Source: Nitrincola iocasae (lineage in GTDB: Bacteria; Pseudomonadota; Gammaproteobacteria; Pseudomonadales; Balneatricaceae). From it: 64,000 nucleotides of DNA. Positions 26,498-35,979 of this stretch are shown one piece after another; the first letter of the stretch is position 1; each line of letters opens with the position of its first letter. The notes beneath the pieces are model-generated. The model made no database searches and had not been told where the DNA came from. It saw nothing but the letters and a program-made list of their open reading frames with translations. Both the position numbers and the translations under genes were made by a program. Where the stretch lies: contig NZ_CP044222.1 of assembly GCF_008727795.1 (NCBI RefSeq), positions 1,550,001 to 1,614,000 on the forward strand, given 5' to 3'.

Positions 26498-27135
26498 GCA
26501 TGCGGTCCCTTGTTGAAATCTCGATCAGTCTTAAATGTAGCCGGTGGTAAAATATAGTCCCATAATAATGCCAGTGTCTGGCGTAGTGGAGCACGGGAGT
26601 CATCGACTTTCATACGTAGTAGTGCACCCTGCCAACAATCCCAAATTAATGACGCCAGCACCTCGGGCGGTAAGTCGGTGCGAACACAACCTTCCTGCTG
26701 ACAGATCTGCATGTCTTCGGCCATTAGCTTGATGACCCGGGACGTTGCGCGACTCATCGCCTGGCGAAAAGCTGGCGATTCGTTGCCGATTTCACCGGAC
26801 AGGTTGGCAATCAGACAGCCTACATTTTCGCGGCAGCAGTCCAGATCTTCAATCAGTAACGCCAAAGCTTTGCGTAACTTTACAAAATGTGTCCCACTGA
26901 GCTGGGCAAACTCCTGATTCCATCGATCAATCTCCAGAGCCTGGTAAAATTCAATCACTTCAACGGCATACTCTTCCTTGCTGTTGAAAAAATTGTAAAA
27001 AGAACCCTTGGATACTTTGCAGGCCTGCAGGATGGTGCTGAGCCCGGTGCCGTGATAACCATTTTGATGAAACAGTTCTATCCCTTTTTCAAGGAGTTTC
27101 TCACGACTGTGAGTAGGGGGTCTGCCTTTGGTCAT
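26494..27135 (-). CDS. TetR/AcrR-family repressor of the efflux operon
   Basis: The 213-residue protein has an N-terminal helix-turn-helix (REKLLEKGIELFHQNGYHGTGLSTILQACKVSKG in pieces; recognition helix VSKGSFYNFFNSKEEY) and a helical ligand domain. It is the first gene of the operon and its stop overlaps the adaptor start by four bases, so it should repress its own synthesis together with the pump. A perfect palindrome of the TetR-operator type lies in the promoter 40-60 bases upstream. Confidence 0.93.
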   Translation of the reverse strand: MTKGRPPTHSREKLLEKGIELFHQNGYHGTGLSTILQACKVSKGSFYNFFNSKEEYAVEVIEFYQALEIDRWNQEFAQLSGTHFVKLRKALALLIEDLDCCRENVGCLIANLSGEIGNESPAFRQAMSRATSRVIKLMAEDMQICQQEGCVRTDLPPEVLASLIWDCWQGALLRMKVDDSRAPLRQTLALLWDYILPPATFKTDRDFNKGPHA

Positions 27136-27166
27136 ATTTTAAACCGACTGTTCTAGAAAGGTGCTA

Positions 27167-27195
27167 ATAATATATTTACTGACCGGTCAGTTCAA
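27167..27195 (-). promoter_or_regulatory. Promoter of the tetR-MFP-RND-tolC operon with embedded operator
   Basis: On the minus strand, -35 TTGAAC (plus 27190-27195) and -10 TATTAT (plus 27167-27172) are separated by 17 bases. The perfect 14-base palindrome ACTGACCGGTCAGT (27178-27191) fills most of the spacer and touches the -35 box. A repressor bound there would block RNA polymerase. The -10 lies 32 bases from the TetR start codon. Confidence 0.75.
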
Positions 27196-27246
27196 TAATA
27201 TTTTTGTGAAAAAATACGTAAAGTAGTGCAAGCAGATCACTGGCAG

Positions 27247-28443
27247 TTATTTTTTATGATTATCTTTGTTCGCTTTGAGGCGTTGATCGATGGTCAGCAT
27301 CAGCTCTTCGCTGCTGCCTTTGACTTCTGACAGAGTAGACATGGACAGGTTCAGGTTGAATTCGGGAATATCAGCTTGCAGTTGCTTACTGATACGATCC
27401 AGGCGTTTGGCAACGGGGGGAGGCGTGTGAGTCATAGGCATCAGTAGCAGAAATTCATCTCCACCCAGGCGAAATACCTGATCCCGGCGACGGCACATGT
27501 TCAGTAGTTCGTCGGCGAAACGCTGGATTAATTTGTCTCCGGCCAACTTGCCGTATTGGTCATTGATATGGGTAAGGCCATCAATATCGACCAGAGCAAC
27601 CAGAAAATCTTGTTGGGTTTGCTGGTAGGTGCTAGCAGCATGTGTCAATGCAAGATCAAAAGTTTTGGGGCCAGGTAGACCCGTTAGTTGATCTCGTGGT
27701 TCGCTGGAGGGTTCATAATCCTTGTTTTCAGCATGATGCTGACTTAACAGCCAGGCGCTGAGGGTATCAACGGCCAGACCCATTAACCATTCGGTGGCTT
27801 CGGTATCAACGTGTTCCGGTTGACCCCAGACGCACAGGTGCCCAACACCATTTTGCTCGGGCAGGTCGATGCGGTGTCCTATCCATAAAGCCGATGGTGT
27901 TTCGCTGAGCAGCTCATCCAGAGGGAACTCCCGGCACAGGGCTTTAATGGAAATGTGGGTTGATTCACCTTCATACAAGCCTTGAGCGGCATTGCCGATG
28001 AGCTTCTGCGAAGCCGGTGGTAGCAGTTTGCCATCCTGCCAGTGGCCAAGCACTTCCAGTGATCTGTCAGTTTTACGCTTTGCAACCAGGCAGTTTTTCC
28101 ATCCCAGCAGCGGTCCAAGTACTTTTGCCGTGTTTTGGTAGGGGTCGCCACCGGCCTGGAGTCCTGGCAGTAATTTGAGCAGCAGGGTGCGTTGCAGGCG
28201 GTTACGGTCAACGATGTAACCAATAATCGCGGTATGCTGTTTGGCGCTAAGGCGCTGAAAGCGATAGCCTTCCAGTTCTAGCCATTCTGTGTCCTGATTT
28301 TGAGCCCAGGTGAGTATCGGTGTACGCAGGGCTTCCGGCAAGTCACGAAAGCGTGCATTAGACCACTCGTGCACCTGATCATTGATCAGTAGCATGGGAG
28401 CATCTGCTGTATCCAGCAGGGCGGGAATGATCTTGGTTTTCAT
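27247..28443 (-). CDS. Cytosolic diguanylate cyclase (GGDEF) with unclassified N-terminal sensor region
   Basis: The 398-residue protein ends in a GGDEF domain: RDQLTGLPGPKTFDLAL, metal site LVALVDIDGLTHINDQYGKLAGD and intact active site FRLGGDEFLLLMP. No RxxD inhibitory site is obvious five residues before GGDEF (the sequence is RRRDQVFRLGGDEF, which does contain R-R-R-D, so product inhibition remains possible). The first ~250 residues resemble a PAS- then GAF-like arrangement but match nothing I can name. No membrane helices. The gene has its own upstream gap of about 230 bases. Confidence 0.85.
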   Translation of the reverse strand: MKTKIIPALLDTADAPMLLINDQVHEWSNARFRDLPEALRTPILTWAQNQDTEWLELEGYRFQRLSAKQHTAIIGYIVDRNRLQRTLLLKLLPGLQAGGDPYQNTAKVLGPLLGWKNCLVAKRKTDRSLEVLGHWQDGKLLPPASQKLIGNAAQGLYEGESTHISIKALCREFPLDELLSETPSALWIGHRIDLPEQNGVGHLCVWGQPEHVDTEATEWLMGLAVDTLSAWLLSQHHAENKDYEPSSEPRDQLTGLPGPKTFDLALTHAASTYQQTQQDFLVALVDIDGLTHINDQYGKLAGDKLIQRFADELLNMCRRRDQVFRLGGDEFLLLMPMTHTPPPVAKRLDRISKQLQADIPEFNLNLSMSTLSEVKGSSEELMLTIDQRLKANKDNHKK

Positions 28444-28542
28444 TGGATTACCTGCACAACTTGTCGGCGAGATGGTTCATTACTTTGTAATATACAGGTA
28501 TGTTTGTGGCTACGAAAGCCTGGATTCTACTACTGACAGGCC

Positions 28543-28646
28543 GGGCAGTGGTGTTGCTGCTGTGTGACACGCTGTTCGCCGTCCTTGGCTGCTCGACTGC
28601 CGCCGTCCTGGCGGCAGACGGTCACACAGAAGCTACACCACTACCC
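28543..28646. repeat. Large imperfect inverted repeat between aspC and the GGDEF gene
   Basis: Arms of 26 bases (28543-28568 and 28621-28646) pair with three mismatches, the core being CTGTGTGAC / GTCACACAG. The 52-base centre contains its own perfect hairpin CTGCCGCC-GTCCT-GGCGGCAG (28597-28617). The whole would fold as a long stem with a branched tip. No T-run follows, so it is not a standard terminator. It could be a MITE-like element or an RNA structure at the 3' end of the aminotransferase transcript. It shares no sequence with the REPs in the first third of the window. Confidence 0.7.
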
Positions 28647-28672
28647 CTTCAGTGCCGAGTACCCACCGAGCT

Positions 28673-29857
28673 TTACTGCAAGGCTTTCTTGATACGCGCG
28701 ATGGCGTCTTCAAGTTTTTCCATGCTGGTGGCGAAAGACAGGCGCAGATTGCCGGGGGTGCCGAAGGCGGAGCCCGGAACCAGTGCGACACCGGCTTCCA
28801 GTAACAGGAATTCGGCCAGGGCGATATCGTCTTCAATCTCAGGACGGCTATCGATCACTTGCTGAAAGCTTGGGAAGGCATAGAAGGTGCCGTCTGCCGC
28901 AATACAGTCAACGCCATCAATTTCGTTTAGCGCTTTGACGACAAAGTCATGGCGTGCCTTGAAGGCTTTAACCATCTCAGCCACGCAACCTTGATCACCG
29001 TTCAGTGCCGCTTCGGCAGCTACCTGGGCGATGGAGTTGGGGTTCGAGGTGCTCTGCGACTGAATTTTTTTCATCGCCCCAATCAGCTTGGCTGGACCAG
29101 CGGCATAACCGATACGCCAGCCGGTCATGGAATAGGCTTTGGATACGCCATTAAGCACGATGGTTTGATCGTAGAGTTCCGGGCAGGCGTTCAAAATGTT
29201 GCAGAACGGCTGGTCGCCAAACAGAATGTGCTCGTACATATCATCCGTAGCAATGATGATGTCCGGGTAAGGTTTGATGACTTCACCCAGCGCTTTCAGT
29301 TCTTCCAGCGTATACGCCACGCCCGATGGGTTGGATGGGCTGTTCAGCACCACAACGCGGGTGCGGTCGTTAATCGCCGCTTCCAGCTGTTCCGGGGTGA
29401 TCTTGAAACGGTTTTCCTGGGTGGTTTCGAGGATCACCGGTTGTCCTTCAGCGACCAGCACCATATCGGGATAAGACACCCAGTAAGGCGCCGGTATAAT
29501 CACTTCATCGCCTTCGTTCAGCAGTGCCAGCGCCATGTTGAAAAAGCTCTGTTTGCCGCCGCTGGAAACCAGAATCTGGTTTGCCTCGTAATCGAGTCCA
29601 TTATCGCGCTTGAATTTCGCTATAATGGCTTTTTTCAGGCCGGGGGTGCCGTCAACCGCAGTGTATTTGGTAAAGCCATTGTTAATGGCTTCAATGGCGG
29701 CGGCTTTGATATGATCGGGGGTATCAAAGTCTGGCTCACCGGCACCCAAACCAATAATATTTTTACCTGCTGCACGCAGTTCAGCGGCACGGTTGGTTAC
29801 GGCAAGAGTGGGGGATGGTTTGATGCTGTTTACACGGTTGGAAAGCTGCACGTCCAA
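28673..29857 (-). CDS. Class I pyridoxal-phosphate aspartate aminotransferase
   Basis: The 394-residue protein matches the class I gamma-subgroup aspartate aminotransferases. Motifs: GAGEPDFDTPDHI, the ring-stacking PAPYWVSYPDMV, NSPSNPSG (Asn), ATDDMYEH (Asp and Tyr), LNGVSKAYSMTGWRIGY with PLP lysine K240, and the substrate Arg in NLRLSFA. It probably interconverts aspartate/2-oxoglutarate and oxaloacetate/glutamate. The start is TTG 29857, seven bases after GAGGG; a GTG two codons later is possible. Confidence 0.93.
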   Translation of the reverse strand: MDVQLSNRVNSIKPSPTLAVTNRAAELRAAGKNIIGLGAGEPDFDTPDHIKAAAIEAINNGFTKYTAVDGTPGLKKAIIAKFKRDNGLDYEANQILVSSGGKQSFFNMALALLNEGDEVIIPAPYWVSYPDMVLVAEGQPVILETTQENRFKITPEQLEAAINDRTRVVVLNSPSNPSGVAYTLEELKALGEVIKPYPDIIIATDDMYEHILFGDQPFCNILNACPELYDQTIVLNGVSKAYSMTGWRIGYAAGPAKLIGAMKKIQSQSTSNPNSIAQVAAEAALNGDQGCVAEMVKAFKARHDFVVKALNEIDGVDCIAADGTFYAFPSFQQVIDSRPEIEDDIALAEFLLLEAGVALVPGSAFGTPGNLRLSFATSMEKLEDAIARIKKALQ

Positions 29858-29970
29858 GCTAAAACCCTCATGATTGACTGGTGTAAATAACTTACTTAAG
29901 CATACAGTATAGACGTGATTCTCTAAATCCCCGAAAGGTTGAAAATGATTAAAAATTCCAGGAGTTTAAT

Positions 29971-31992
29971 GTGAAGCAGCGTTTTAAAGTGCATTCCGGT
30001 TTCCAGCCTGCCGGGGATCAGCCCGAAGCGATCAGTGCGCTGGTCGATGGGATAGAGTCGGGCCTGGCTTCACAGACCTTGCTGGGGGTAACCGGGTCGG
30101 GAAAAACCTTCACCATTGCCAACGTTATTGCGGCTGTACAGCGCCCCACCATCATCATGGCGCATAACAAAACCCTGGCGGCGCAGCTCTATGGTGAGTT
30201 CAAGGAGTTCTTTCCGGATAATGCCGTAGAGTATTTCGTTTCCTACTACGACTATTACCAGCCGGAAGCCTATGTGCCGTCATCTGATACCTTTATCGAG
30301 AAGGATGCCTCGATCAATGACCATATAGAGCAGATGCGCCTGTCGGCAACCAAGGCACTGTTGGAGCGCAAGGACGCGATCATTGTGGCAACGGTGTCGG
30401 CGATCTATGGTCTGGGTGATCCGAAATCCTATCTGTCGATGATGTTACATCTGGATCGTGGTGATCAGGTTGATCAACGCACCCTGTTACGTCGCCTGGC
30501 TGAGCTGCAATACACCCGCAACGATGTCGAACTGCATCGCGGTAATTACCGGGTGCGTGGCGATGTGATTGATGTGTTTCCGGCTGAATCGGAAATGGAG
30601 GCGATTCGCATAGAACTCTTCGATGAAGAGGTGGAGCAGATCAGTTATTTTGATCCGCTCACTGGTGAAGTGTTGCGTCGCGTGCCGCGTGCCACGATTT
30701 ATCCTAAGACCCACTATGTCACTCCACGCGACACCCTGGTCGAGGCGACGCAGTATATTAAGGCTGAGCTGATTGAGCGCCTGGCACTGCTTAAGGAAAA
30801 CAACAAACTGGTGGAAGCGCAGCGTCTGGAGCAGCGCACCTTATATGACATAGAGATGATCCTGGAATTGGGTTATTGCTCCGGCATCGAGAACTACTCA
30901 CGCTACTTGTCCGGGCGTGATCTGGGTATGGCACCACCTACGTTATTCGATTATCTACCGAACGATGCCTTGCTGGTGATAGATGAGTCGCATGTAACCG
31001 TGCCACAAATCGGGGCGATGTACCGGGGTGACCGTTCGCGTAAGGAAACTCTGGTGGAATATGGCTTCCGTCTGCCTTCAGCGCTGGATAACCGGCCACT
31101 CAAATTTGAAGAGTGGGAAGAACTGGCGCCACAGATGATTTTCGTTTCAGCCACGCCGAGCAAGTATGAAGCGGCGAATGCGCAGCAGATCGTCGAGCAG
31201 GTGGTACGACCTACCGGCTTGATCGATCCGATGGTCGAGGTGCGCCCTGCGGTTTCTCAGGTGGATGACCTGCTGGGTGAAATCCATAAGGTGACGGCAC
31301 TGAAAGAACGCGTGGTGGTAACAGTGCTGACCAAGCGCATGGCAGAAGATCTCACTGAGTATCTGGCTGAGCACGGTGTCAGGGTGCGTTACCTTCATTC
31401 AGATATAGATACGGTAGAGCGGGTTGAGATTATCCGTGATCTGCGCATTGGTGAGTTTGATGTGCTGGTGGGGATTAACCTGCTGCGGGAAGGGATCGAT
31501 ATGCCTGAGGTCTCGCTGGTGACTATTCTGGATGCGGACAAAGAGGGTTTCCTGCGTTCGGAAACCTCCATGATCCAGACCATTGGCCGGGCCGCACGTA
31601 ACGTTAACGGTCGTGCGATTCTCTATGCTGACCGGATCACGGGTTCGATGCAGCGTGCGATGGATGAAACCGATCGACGCCGCAACAAACAGATTGCCTA
31701 TAACCTCGAACATGGTATTACCCCCAAGGGCATCTTCAAGTCTGTGGCCGATATTATGGAAGGTGCTCAGGCACCGGGCTCTCGCAAATCATCTCGTGGT
31801 GCGCGCAAGGCGGCCGAAACTCAGGGCGATTATCTGGTTAATGAAGCCGCTTTGTCACCTAAAGAGCTGGCTAAAGCGCTGACCCGCCTGGAAGACCAAA
31901 TGTATGAAGCGGCACGCAATCTTGAGTTTGAAAAAGCGGCTAATTTCCGTGATGAGTTGGAGCGTCTGAAGCACAGTGCCAACGTACTTTGA
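29971..31992 (+). CDS. uvrB: Excinuclease ABC subunit B
   Basis: UvrB is the damage-verification helicase of nucleotide excision repair. The GTG start follows CAGGAG and gives 673 residues, equal to E. coli UvrB. Visible: Walker A GVTGSGKT (39-46), the beta-hairpin YFVSYYDYYQPEAYVPSSDT, helicase motif DESHVT, GINLLREGIDMPEVSLV, QTIGRAARN, and the C-terminal UVR motif (EDQMYEAARNLEFEKAANFRDEL) that contacts UvrC and UvrA. dgkA begins nine bases after its stop. Confidence 0.98.
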   Translation: MKQRFKVHSGFQPAGDQPEAISALVDGIESGLASQTLLGVTGSGKTFTIANVIAAVQRPTIIMAHNKTLAAQLYGEFKEFFPDNAVEYFVSYYDYYQPEAYVPSSDTFIEKDASINDHIEQMRLSATKALLERKDAIIVATVSAIYGLGDPKSYLSMMLHLDRGDQVDQRTLLRRLAELQYTRNDVELHRGNYRVRGDVIDVFPAESEMEAIRIELFDEEVEQISYFDPLTGEVLRRVPRATIYPKTHYVTPRDTLVEATQYIKAELIERLALLKENNKLVEAQRLEQRTLYDIEMILELGYCSGIENYSRYLSGRDLGMAPPTLFDYLPNDALLVIDESHVTVPQIGAMYRGDRSRKETLVEYGFRLPSALDNRPLKFEEWEELAPQMIFVSATPSKYEAANAQQIVEQVVRPTGLIDPMVEVRPAVSQVDDLLGEIHKVTALKERVVVTVLTKRMAEDLTEYLAEHGVRVRYLHSDIDTVERVEIIRDLRIGEFDVLVGINLLREGIDMPEVSLVTILDADKEGFLRSETSMIQTIGRAARNVNGRAILYADRITGSMQRAMDETDRRRNKQIAYNLEHGITPKGIFKSVADIMEGAQAPGSRKSSRGARKAAETQGDYLVNEAALSPKELAKALTRLEDQMYEAARNLEFEKAANFRDELERLKHSANVL

Positions 31993-32001
31993 GGGTAAAG
32001 C

Positions 32002-32385
32002 ATGAAACAAGTCACAAAAGCCACCGGACCCAAGCGCTTTTATTATGCTACGCGTTATTCTATCAAGGGGATTAGAGCCGCATATGCCAGTGAACCCGCC
32101 TTTCGCTATGAAATCTGGGCCGCCGTAGTGTTGCTGCCAGCTGCTTTCTGGTTGGCTGAGTCGGGATTGCAGTTGGGGTTGCTGATCAGTTCGCTGTTGC
32201 TGGTGCTGATTTTCGAACTGTTGAACACAGCGATAGAGGCGGTTGTCGATCGGGCTGGTACAGAGTTTCATGCCCTGGCAGGGCTTGCCAAGGATTTGGG
32301 TTCTGCCGCAGTACTTTTTGCCTTGATAATAACACTGCTGCTCTGGGGCGGAATTGTCTGGGATAATCTGTTTGTTGCGATTTAG
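32002..32385 (+). CDS. dgkA: Diacylglycerol kinase
   Basis: This integral membrane kinase of 127 residues phosphorylates diacylglycerol to phosphatidate and recycles lipid after osmoregulated glucan synthesis. Three transmembrane helices and the family signature ELLNTAIEAVVDR (catalytic Glu and Asn) are present, with N-terminal RYSIKGIRAAYASEPAFRYE. The short spacing suggests co-transcription with uvrB. In E. coli dgkA is next to lexA instead. The stop overlaps the convergent GGDEF-EAL gene by four bases. Confidence 0.95.
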   Translation: MKQVTKATGPKRFYYATRYSIKGIRAAYASEPAFRYEIWAAVVLLPAAFWLAESGLQLGLLISSLLLVLIFELLNTAIEAVVDRAGTEFHALAGLAKDLGSAAVLFALIITLLLWGGIVWDNLFVAI

Positions 32386-34802
32386 TGCCTGATCCCCGGC
32401 GAGTTGTAATTGTATTGCTTGCAGTAATCCAGAAACTGGTCTTTAGGGATTGGACGGCAGAAATAGTATCCCTGAAACTGCCGGTAGCCTAATTGCTGTA
32501 AAAATTTCAATTGATCCAGGGTTTCTACCCCTTCAGCCATGACCTCAAAACCGAAGGCTTCACCCAGTGAAAGCACGGTGCGTACGATTGCTTCATTCTT
32601 GCTGTGACTGTTGAGCATATCTTTGATGAAGGATTGGTCAACTTTTATTTGATGCAGTGGCAGGCGTTGCAGATACTGCAGAGAAGAGTAACCCGTGCCG
32701 AAGTCATCCAGCGAAAGCCGCACGTTAAGATTGGTCAGCGCTTTCATGGTATCAACCACCCGGTTGAGGTCATCTGCTAGCAAGGATTCAGTCAGTTCCA
32801 GTTTTAACAAGCGAGGGTTAGCACCACTGAGCTGCAGTGCCTTTGTGACCCGATCAATAAAGTCTTCCTGGTAAAACTGGCGTGTGCTGACATTGACTGA
32901 CAGTGATAGTCCGCGGGTAGCAGTTGTTTCCTGCCAGCTTCGTAGTGTCATGCATGCGGTTTGCAGTACCCACTCACCAATCGCCAGAATTAATCCAGAG
33001 CGTTCAGCGGCAGGTATAAAATGCAGTGGTGAGATCAGCCCCTTTTCTGGGTTTATCCAGCGAATTAATGCTTCCGCACCAATTACCTGGCCTTGAGCAT
33101 TGGTTTGCGGCTGGTAAAACAGGCTGAATTCATTTTTATTTAATGCCTGAAGCAGGGCCGTGTGCAGTTGAATATATTCTCTGGCAATCGTTGCGGCCCT
33201 GGCATCGTAGAAGGCTGTCTGATTGCCATCACCCTGCTTGGCCTGGTGCAAGGCTGAGTCCGCTTGTTGCACTAACTGAGTTGCCGAAATCGGATCTGAT
33301 GGGGTGGTAATGGCTATACCAACACTGGCGCTACAAGATAGCGGTTGGTTGTTGATAATGAAAGGCGTGGTCATAAGCCCCATGACCCGTTCAGCCAGAC
33401 CCTCTGCTTCCAGTGCGGCAGATTGAGGTTGATCACTGAGCTGATTAAACCAGAGCGCGAACTCATCCGCACTCAGACGCACCAGTAGATCAGCATCTTT
33501 GAGCTTGTTGCGCATTCTGTGAGCGATCTGTAGCAGCAAATGATCGCCGGTTTCCTGGCCAAAGGAATCATTTACCAACTTGAAGTTATTCAGGTCGAAA
33601 CACAATAATGCACCAGCAATCTTTTCCTTTAGCTGCTGTTCCAGGGTTTCTGTCAGTAGTTTTCGGTTTGCCAAACCAGTCAATGGATCATGTAGCGTGA
33701 AATATTCCAGTTTATCTTCAGCGGATTTTTGTCGACTCAGATCAATAAAGGCAGCGACATAGTTGAGGGTTTCCTGTTTATCATTGAGCACTGGCTGTAT
33801 GGTCAGGTATTCAGGGTATATTTTGCCGTTCTTGCGTTTATTCCAGATTTCGCCCGCCCAATAGTGATGTGTTTTCAACTGGTGCCACATAGCCTCATAA
33901 AATGTCGAATCCTGACGGCCAGATTTGAGCATGGCGGGGGTATTGCCAATGCATTCTTTAGCTGTGTAGCCGGTGATTTCGGTGAAGGCGCGGTTAACTT
34001 GTAAAATCCGGTTGTCAGCATCGGTAATTAGCATGCCGCTGGGTGTATCGAAGGCGATGGCAGCCAGTTGCAGAGCTTTATGCGATTGATCCAGGCGTTC
34101 AAGCATGGTGTTCACTTCCAGATAAAGCTTGCCAAATTCATTGTCCTCTCCGGTGGAAATGCGTTGTTGTAACTGGTTTGAATCACTAATACGTTCAAGA
34201 AAACCTACCAGGCGCAGAATAGGTCCACTGAAGCGTTTTTCCACTGTTGCTGCCAGCAGGTATGAGGCCAGCATCATCAGTATCCCAATCACTACCAGTG
34301 CCGGAGCATCACGTCGGATGATCTGGAGCAAGCTGGTGGCCTGCAACTGAATATAGACCTGCCCAAAAACACTACCCTGGTAGCTGGCGGGTAGAATAAA
34401 ATGCAATCGATTGTCCCGGAGCTCTCCTTTTATCAATGCTGTTGTCTGGTCAGTCAGGTCAGTCAGGTCAGGAGGGCTCTGGCGCTCAGCGGTGGTCTGA
34501 TATTGGTGTACCGGTTTCTCATCGTTGTTATAGAGCACCATCGACTTTAAGGTGGGGAAAGAGGCTAGTTTGGCTGAAATATCAGCGGCGACAGCGACAT
34601 CATTCAATAATAGCAGGCGGGCAAAATCCTGACTCAGCACCAGAGCAACCGTTTCTGCCTGACTGACAGCATGTTGCTGCTGAGTTGACATGAACCAGTA
34701 GAGAAATGAGCAATAACCACTTAATCCGGTTAGCGACACCAACATCATAATCATGACAATTAGGCGTTTACGGATAGAGCCTTTGAAGCGGGAGTCTTTC
34801 AT
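32382..34802 (-). CDS. Membrane sensor with HAMP-PAS-GGDEF-EAL domains (likely c-di-GMP phosphodiesterase)
   Basis: The 806 residues run: TM1 (about 13-33), periplasmic sensor region, TM2 (about 170-190), HAMP, PAS (AAIAFDTPSGMLITDADNRILQVN, about 245-365), GGDEF-like domain and EAL domain. The GGDEF site is LSADEF, so the cyclase is probably inactive and may bind GTP. The EAL part looks complete: GAEALIRW, NVSTRQF, ELTESLL, LDDFGTGYSSLQYL, IKVDQSF, MAEGVE. It is therefore called as a phosphodiesterase. Confidence 0.92.
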   Translation of the reverse strand: MKDSRFKGSIRKRLIVMIMMLVSLTGLSGYCSFLYWFMSTQQQHAVSQAETVALVLSQDFARLLLLNDVAVAADISAKLASFPTLKSMVLYNNDEKPVHQYQTTAERQSPPDLTDLTDQTTALIKGELRDNRLHFILPASYQGSVFGQVYIQLQATSLLQIIRRDAPALVVIGILMMLASYLLAATVEKRFSGPILRLVGFLERISDSNQLQQRISTGEDNEFGKLYLEVNTMLERLDQSHKALQLAAIAFDTPSGMLITDADNRILQVNRAFTEITGYTAKECIGNTPAMLKSGRQDSTFYEAMWHQLKTHHYWAGEIWNKRKNGKIYPEYLTIQPVLNDKQETLNYVAAFIDLSRQKSAEDKLEYFTLHDPLTGLANRKLLTETLEQQLKEKIAGALLCFDLNNFKLVNDSFGQETGDHLLLQIAHRMRNKLKDADLLVRLSADEFALWFNQLSDQPQSAALEAEGLAERVMGLMTTPFIINNQPLSCSASVGIAITTPSDPISATQLVQQADSALHQAKQGDGNQTAFYDARAATIAREYIQLHTALLQALNKNEFSLFYQPQTNAQGQVIGAEALIRWINPEKGLISPLHFIPAAERSGLILAIGEWVLQTACMTLRSWQETTATRGLSLSVNVSTRQFYQEDFIDRVTKALQLSGANPRLLKLELTESLLADDLNRVVDTMKALTNLNVRLSLDDFGTGYSSLQYLQRLPLHQIKVDQSFIKDMLNSHSKNEAIVRTVLSLGEAFGFEVMAEGVETLDQLKFLQQLGYRQFQGYYFCRPIPKDQFLDYCKQYNYNSPGIRH

Positions 34803-34840
34803 GCTCGACTTCTTAATACAGCTTATTAAATAATGAAAAT

Positions 34841-35740
34841 TTAATGGGTGGTGTCAATGTCACTCGACGGGTTAGTAATGGGTAAGGCTGGATCATTACC
34901 CCATTCCAGCCATGAGCCATCGTAGACGGCTACCTTGTAACCTAAGGCCTGCATAATGACATAGTTCAATGCAGCTTCTGCACCACCATCACAGTAGAGA
35001 ATGATTTCCTGATCCTGAGGAAGCTCCTCATAGATAGGGGCCAGTGCAGATAGTTCACGAATTTGATTGCCACTATCTGTGGCTTCAAAATTCTGAGAAC
35101 AGGGAAAGTTCAGGGCTGTTGGAATATGACCAAAGCGTTTTGCTGTAGACTTCAGGCCTTGATAATGTGACTGGCTTCGGCCATCAAGAATCGGTTTTTT
35201 GTCGATGGACAGTAACGTTCCCAGTTTGGTTTGCAAACGGGTGTTATCCACCATCGGAATAAATTCTCTGACTTCGGGTATAATGGCCTGTGTTGTCGTG
35301 GGTAACAGACCGTCGGACCAGTTGCCATAGCCGACATTCAACAGACTGACTTTTTCATGCCCGAGCGTTTCAAGCAACCAGTAGAGTCGTGCTGACCAGA
35401 TGAAGCTGCCGTCATCCATAGCTATTACACGAGTCTGGTGATCTATGCCGGCCTGACTGAAAAGCTCACGTAGATAATCCAGGCGCGGCATATTGAAATT
35501 TTCGTCAAATAACATCATGTAGTGAATGTTGACGGCTGATTCGATATGTCCATGTTGAAACTGTTCAGCTTCACGTAGGTCAATGATACGCAGATCGTCT
35601 TCATAAAGGTTTTGCTCAAGCCATTCTGCTGAAACAATCGGAGGGGACTCTGCCAGCACAGCCGTAGCCGATAGCAGGCATAATAGAATGACCAGAGCAC
35701 TGATTGGTAACCTGCAACGTAAAAGGGTTACGGCATTCAT
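34841..35740 (-). CDS. Periplasmic two-domain rhodanese (sulfurtransferase)
   Basis: A signal peptide (ISALVILLCLLSATAVLA) is followed by two rhodanese domains. The first has IDLREAEQFQHGHIESAVNI and AMDDGSFIWSARLYWLL, where Asp replaces the active Cys, as is usual for the inactive half. The second has PILDGRSQSHYQG and the active loop YCDGGAEA with the catalytic Cys. 299 residues fits thiosulfate or 3-mercaptopyruvate sulfurtransferases. The loop does not match either subgroup motif cleanly, so the donor is not assigned. Confidence 0.86.
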   Translation of the reverse strand: MNAVTLLRCRLPISALVILLCLLSATAVLAESPPIVSAEWLEQNLYEDDLRIIDLREAEQFQHGHIESAVNIHYMMLFDENFNMPRLDYLRELFSQAGIDHQTRVIAMDDGSFIWSARLYWLLETLGHEKVSLLNVGYGNWSDGLLPTTTQAIIPEVREFIPMVDNTRLQTKLGTLLSIDKKPILDGRSQSHYQGLKSTAKRFGHIPTALNFPCSQNFEATDSGNQIRELSALAPIYEELPQDQEIILYCDGGAEAALNYVIMQALGYKVAVYDGSWLEWGNDPALPITNPSSDIDTTH

Positions 35741-35979
35741 AGTATCTCCGAATTTTCAGGTTTGGCACGGTCGTTAGCCAGTGCAATACCAAGGTCGTAA
35801 CCTTTACGACATCAACTCAAGGATACTAGGGTGTATAGCGTTTGCAGGTATTGATCCAGAACAAGCGTTGGGTCCTTTGGCAGGTAAAGTCAAGAGAGTT
35901 TTTTGTGATATAGCGCTTGCTCCGCACTCCTGGGGCTGGCAAAGTGGATGATCTGAACACGGGTCTTAAGGATAAAGCG

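Noticed and set aside
29881..29930. Possible LexA box before uvrB
   Set aside because: Only the right half (ATACAG) fits; the left half at the needed 10-base distance lacks CTG, so SOS control cannot be claimed.
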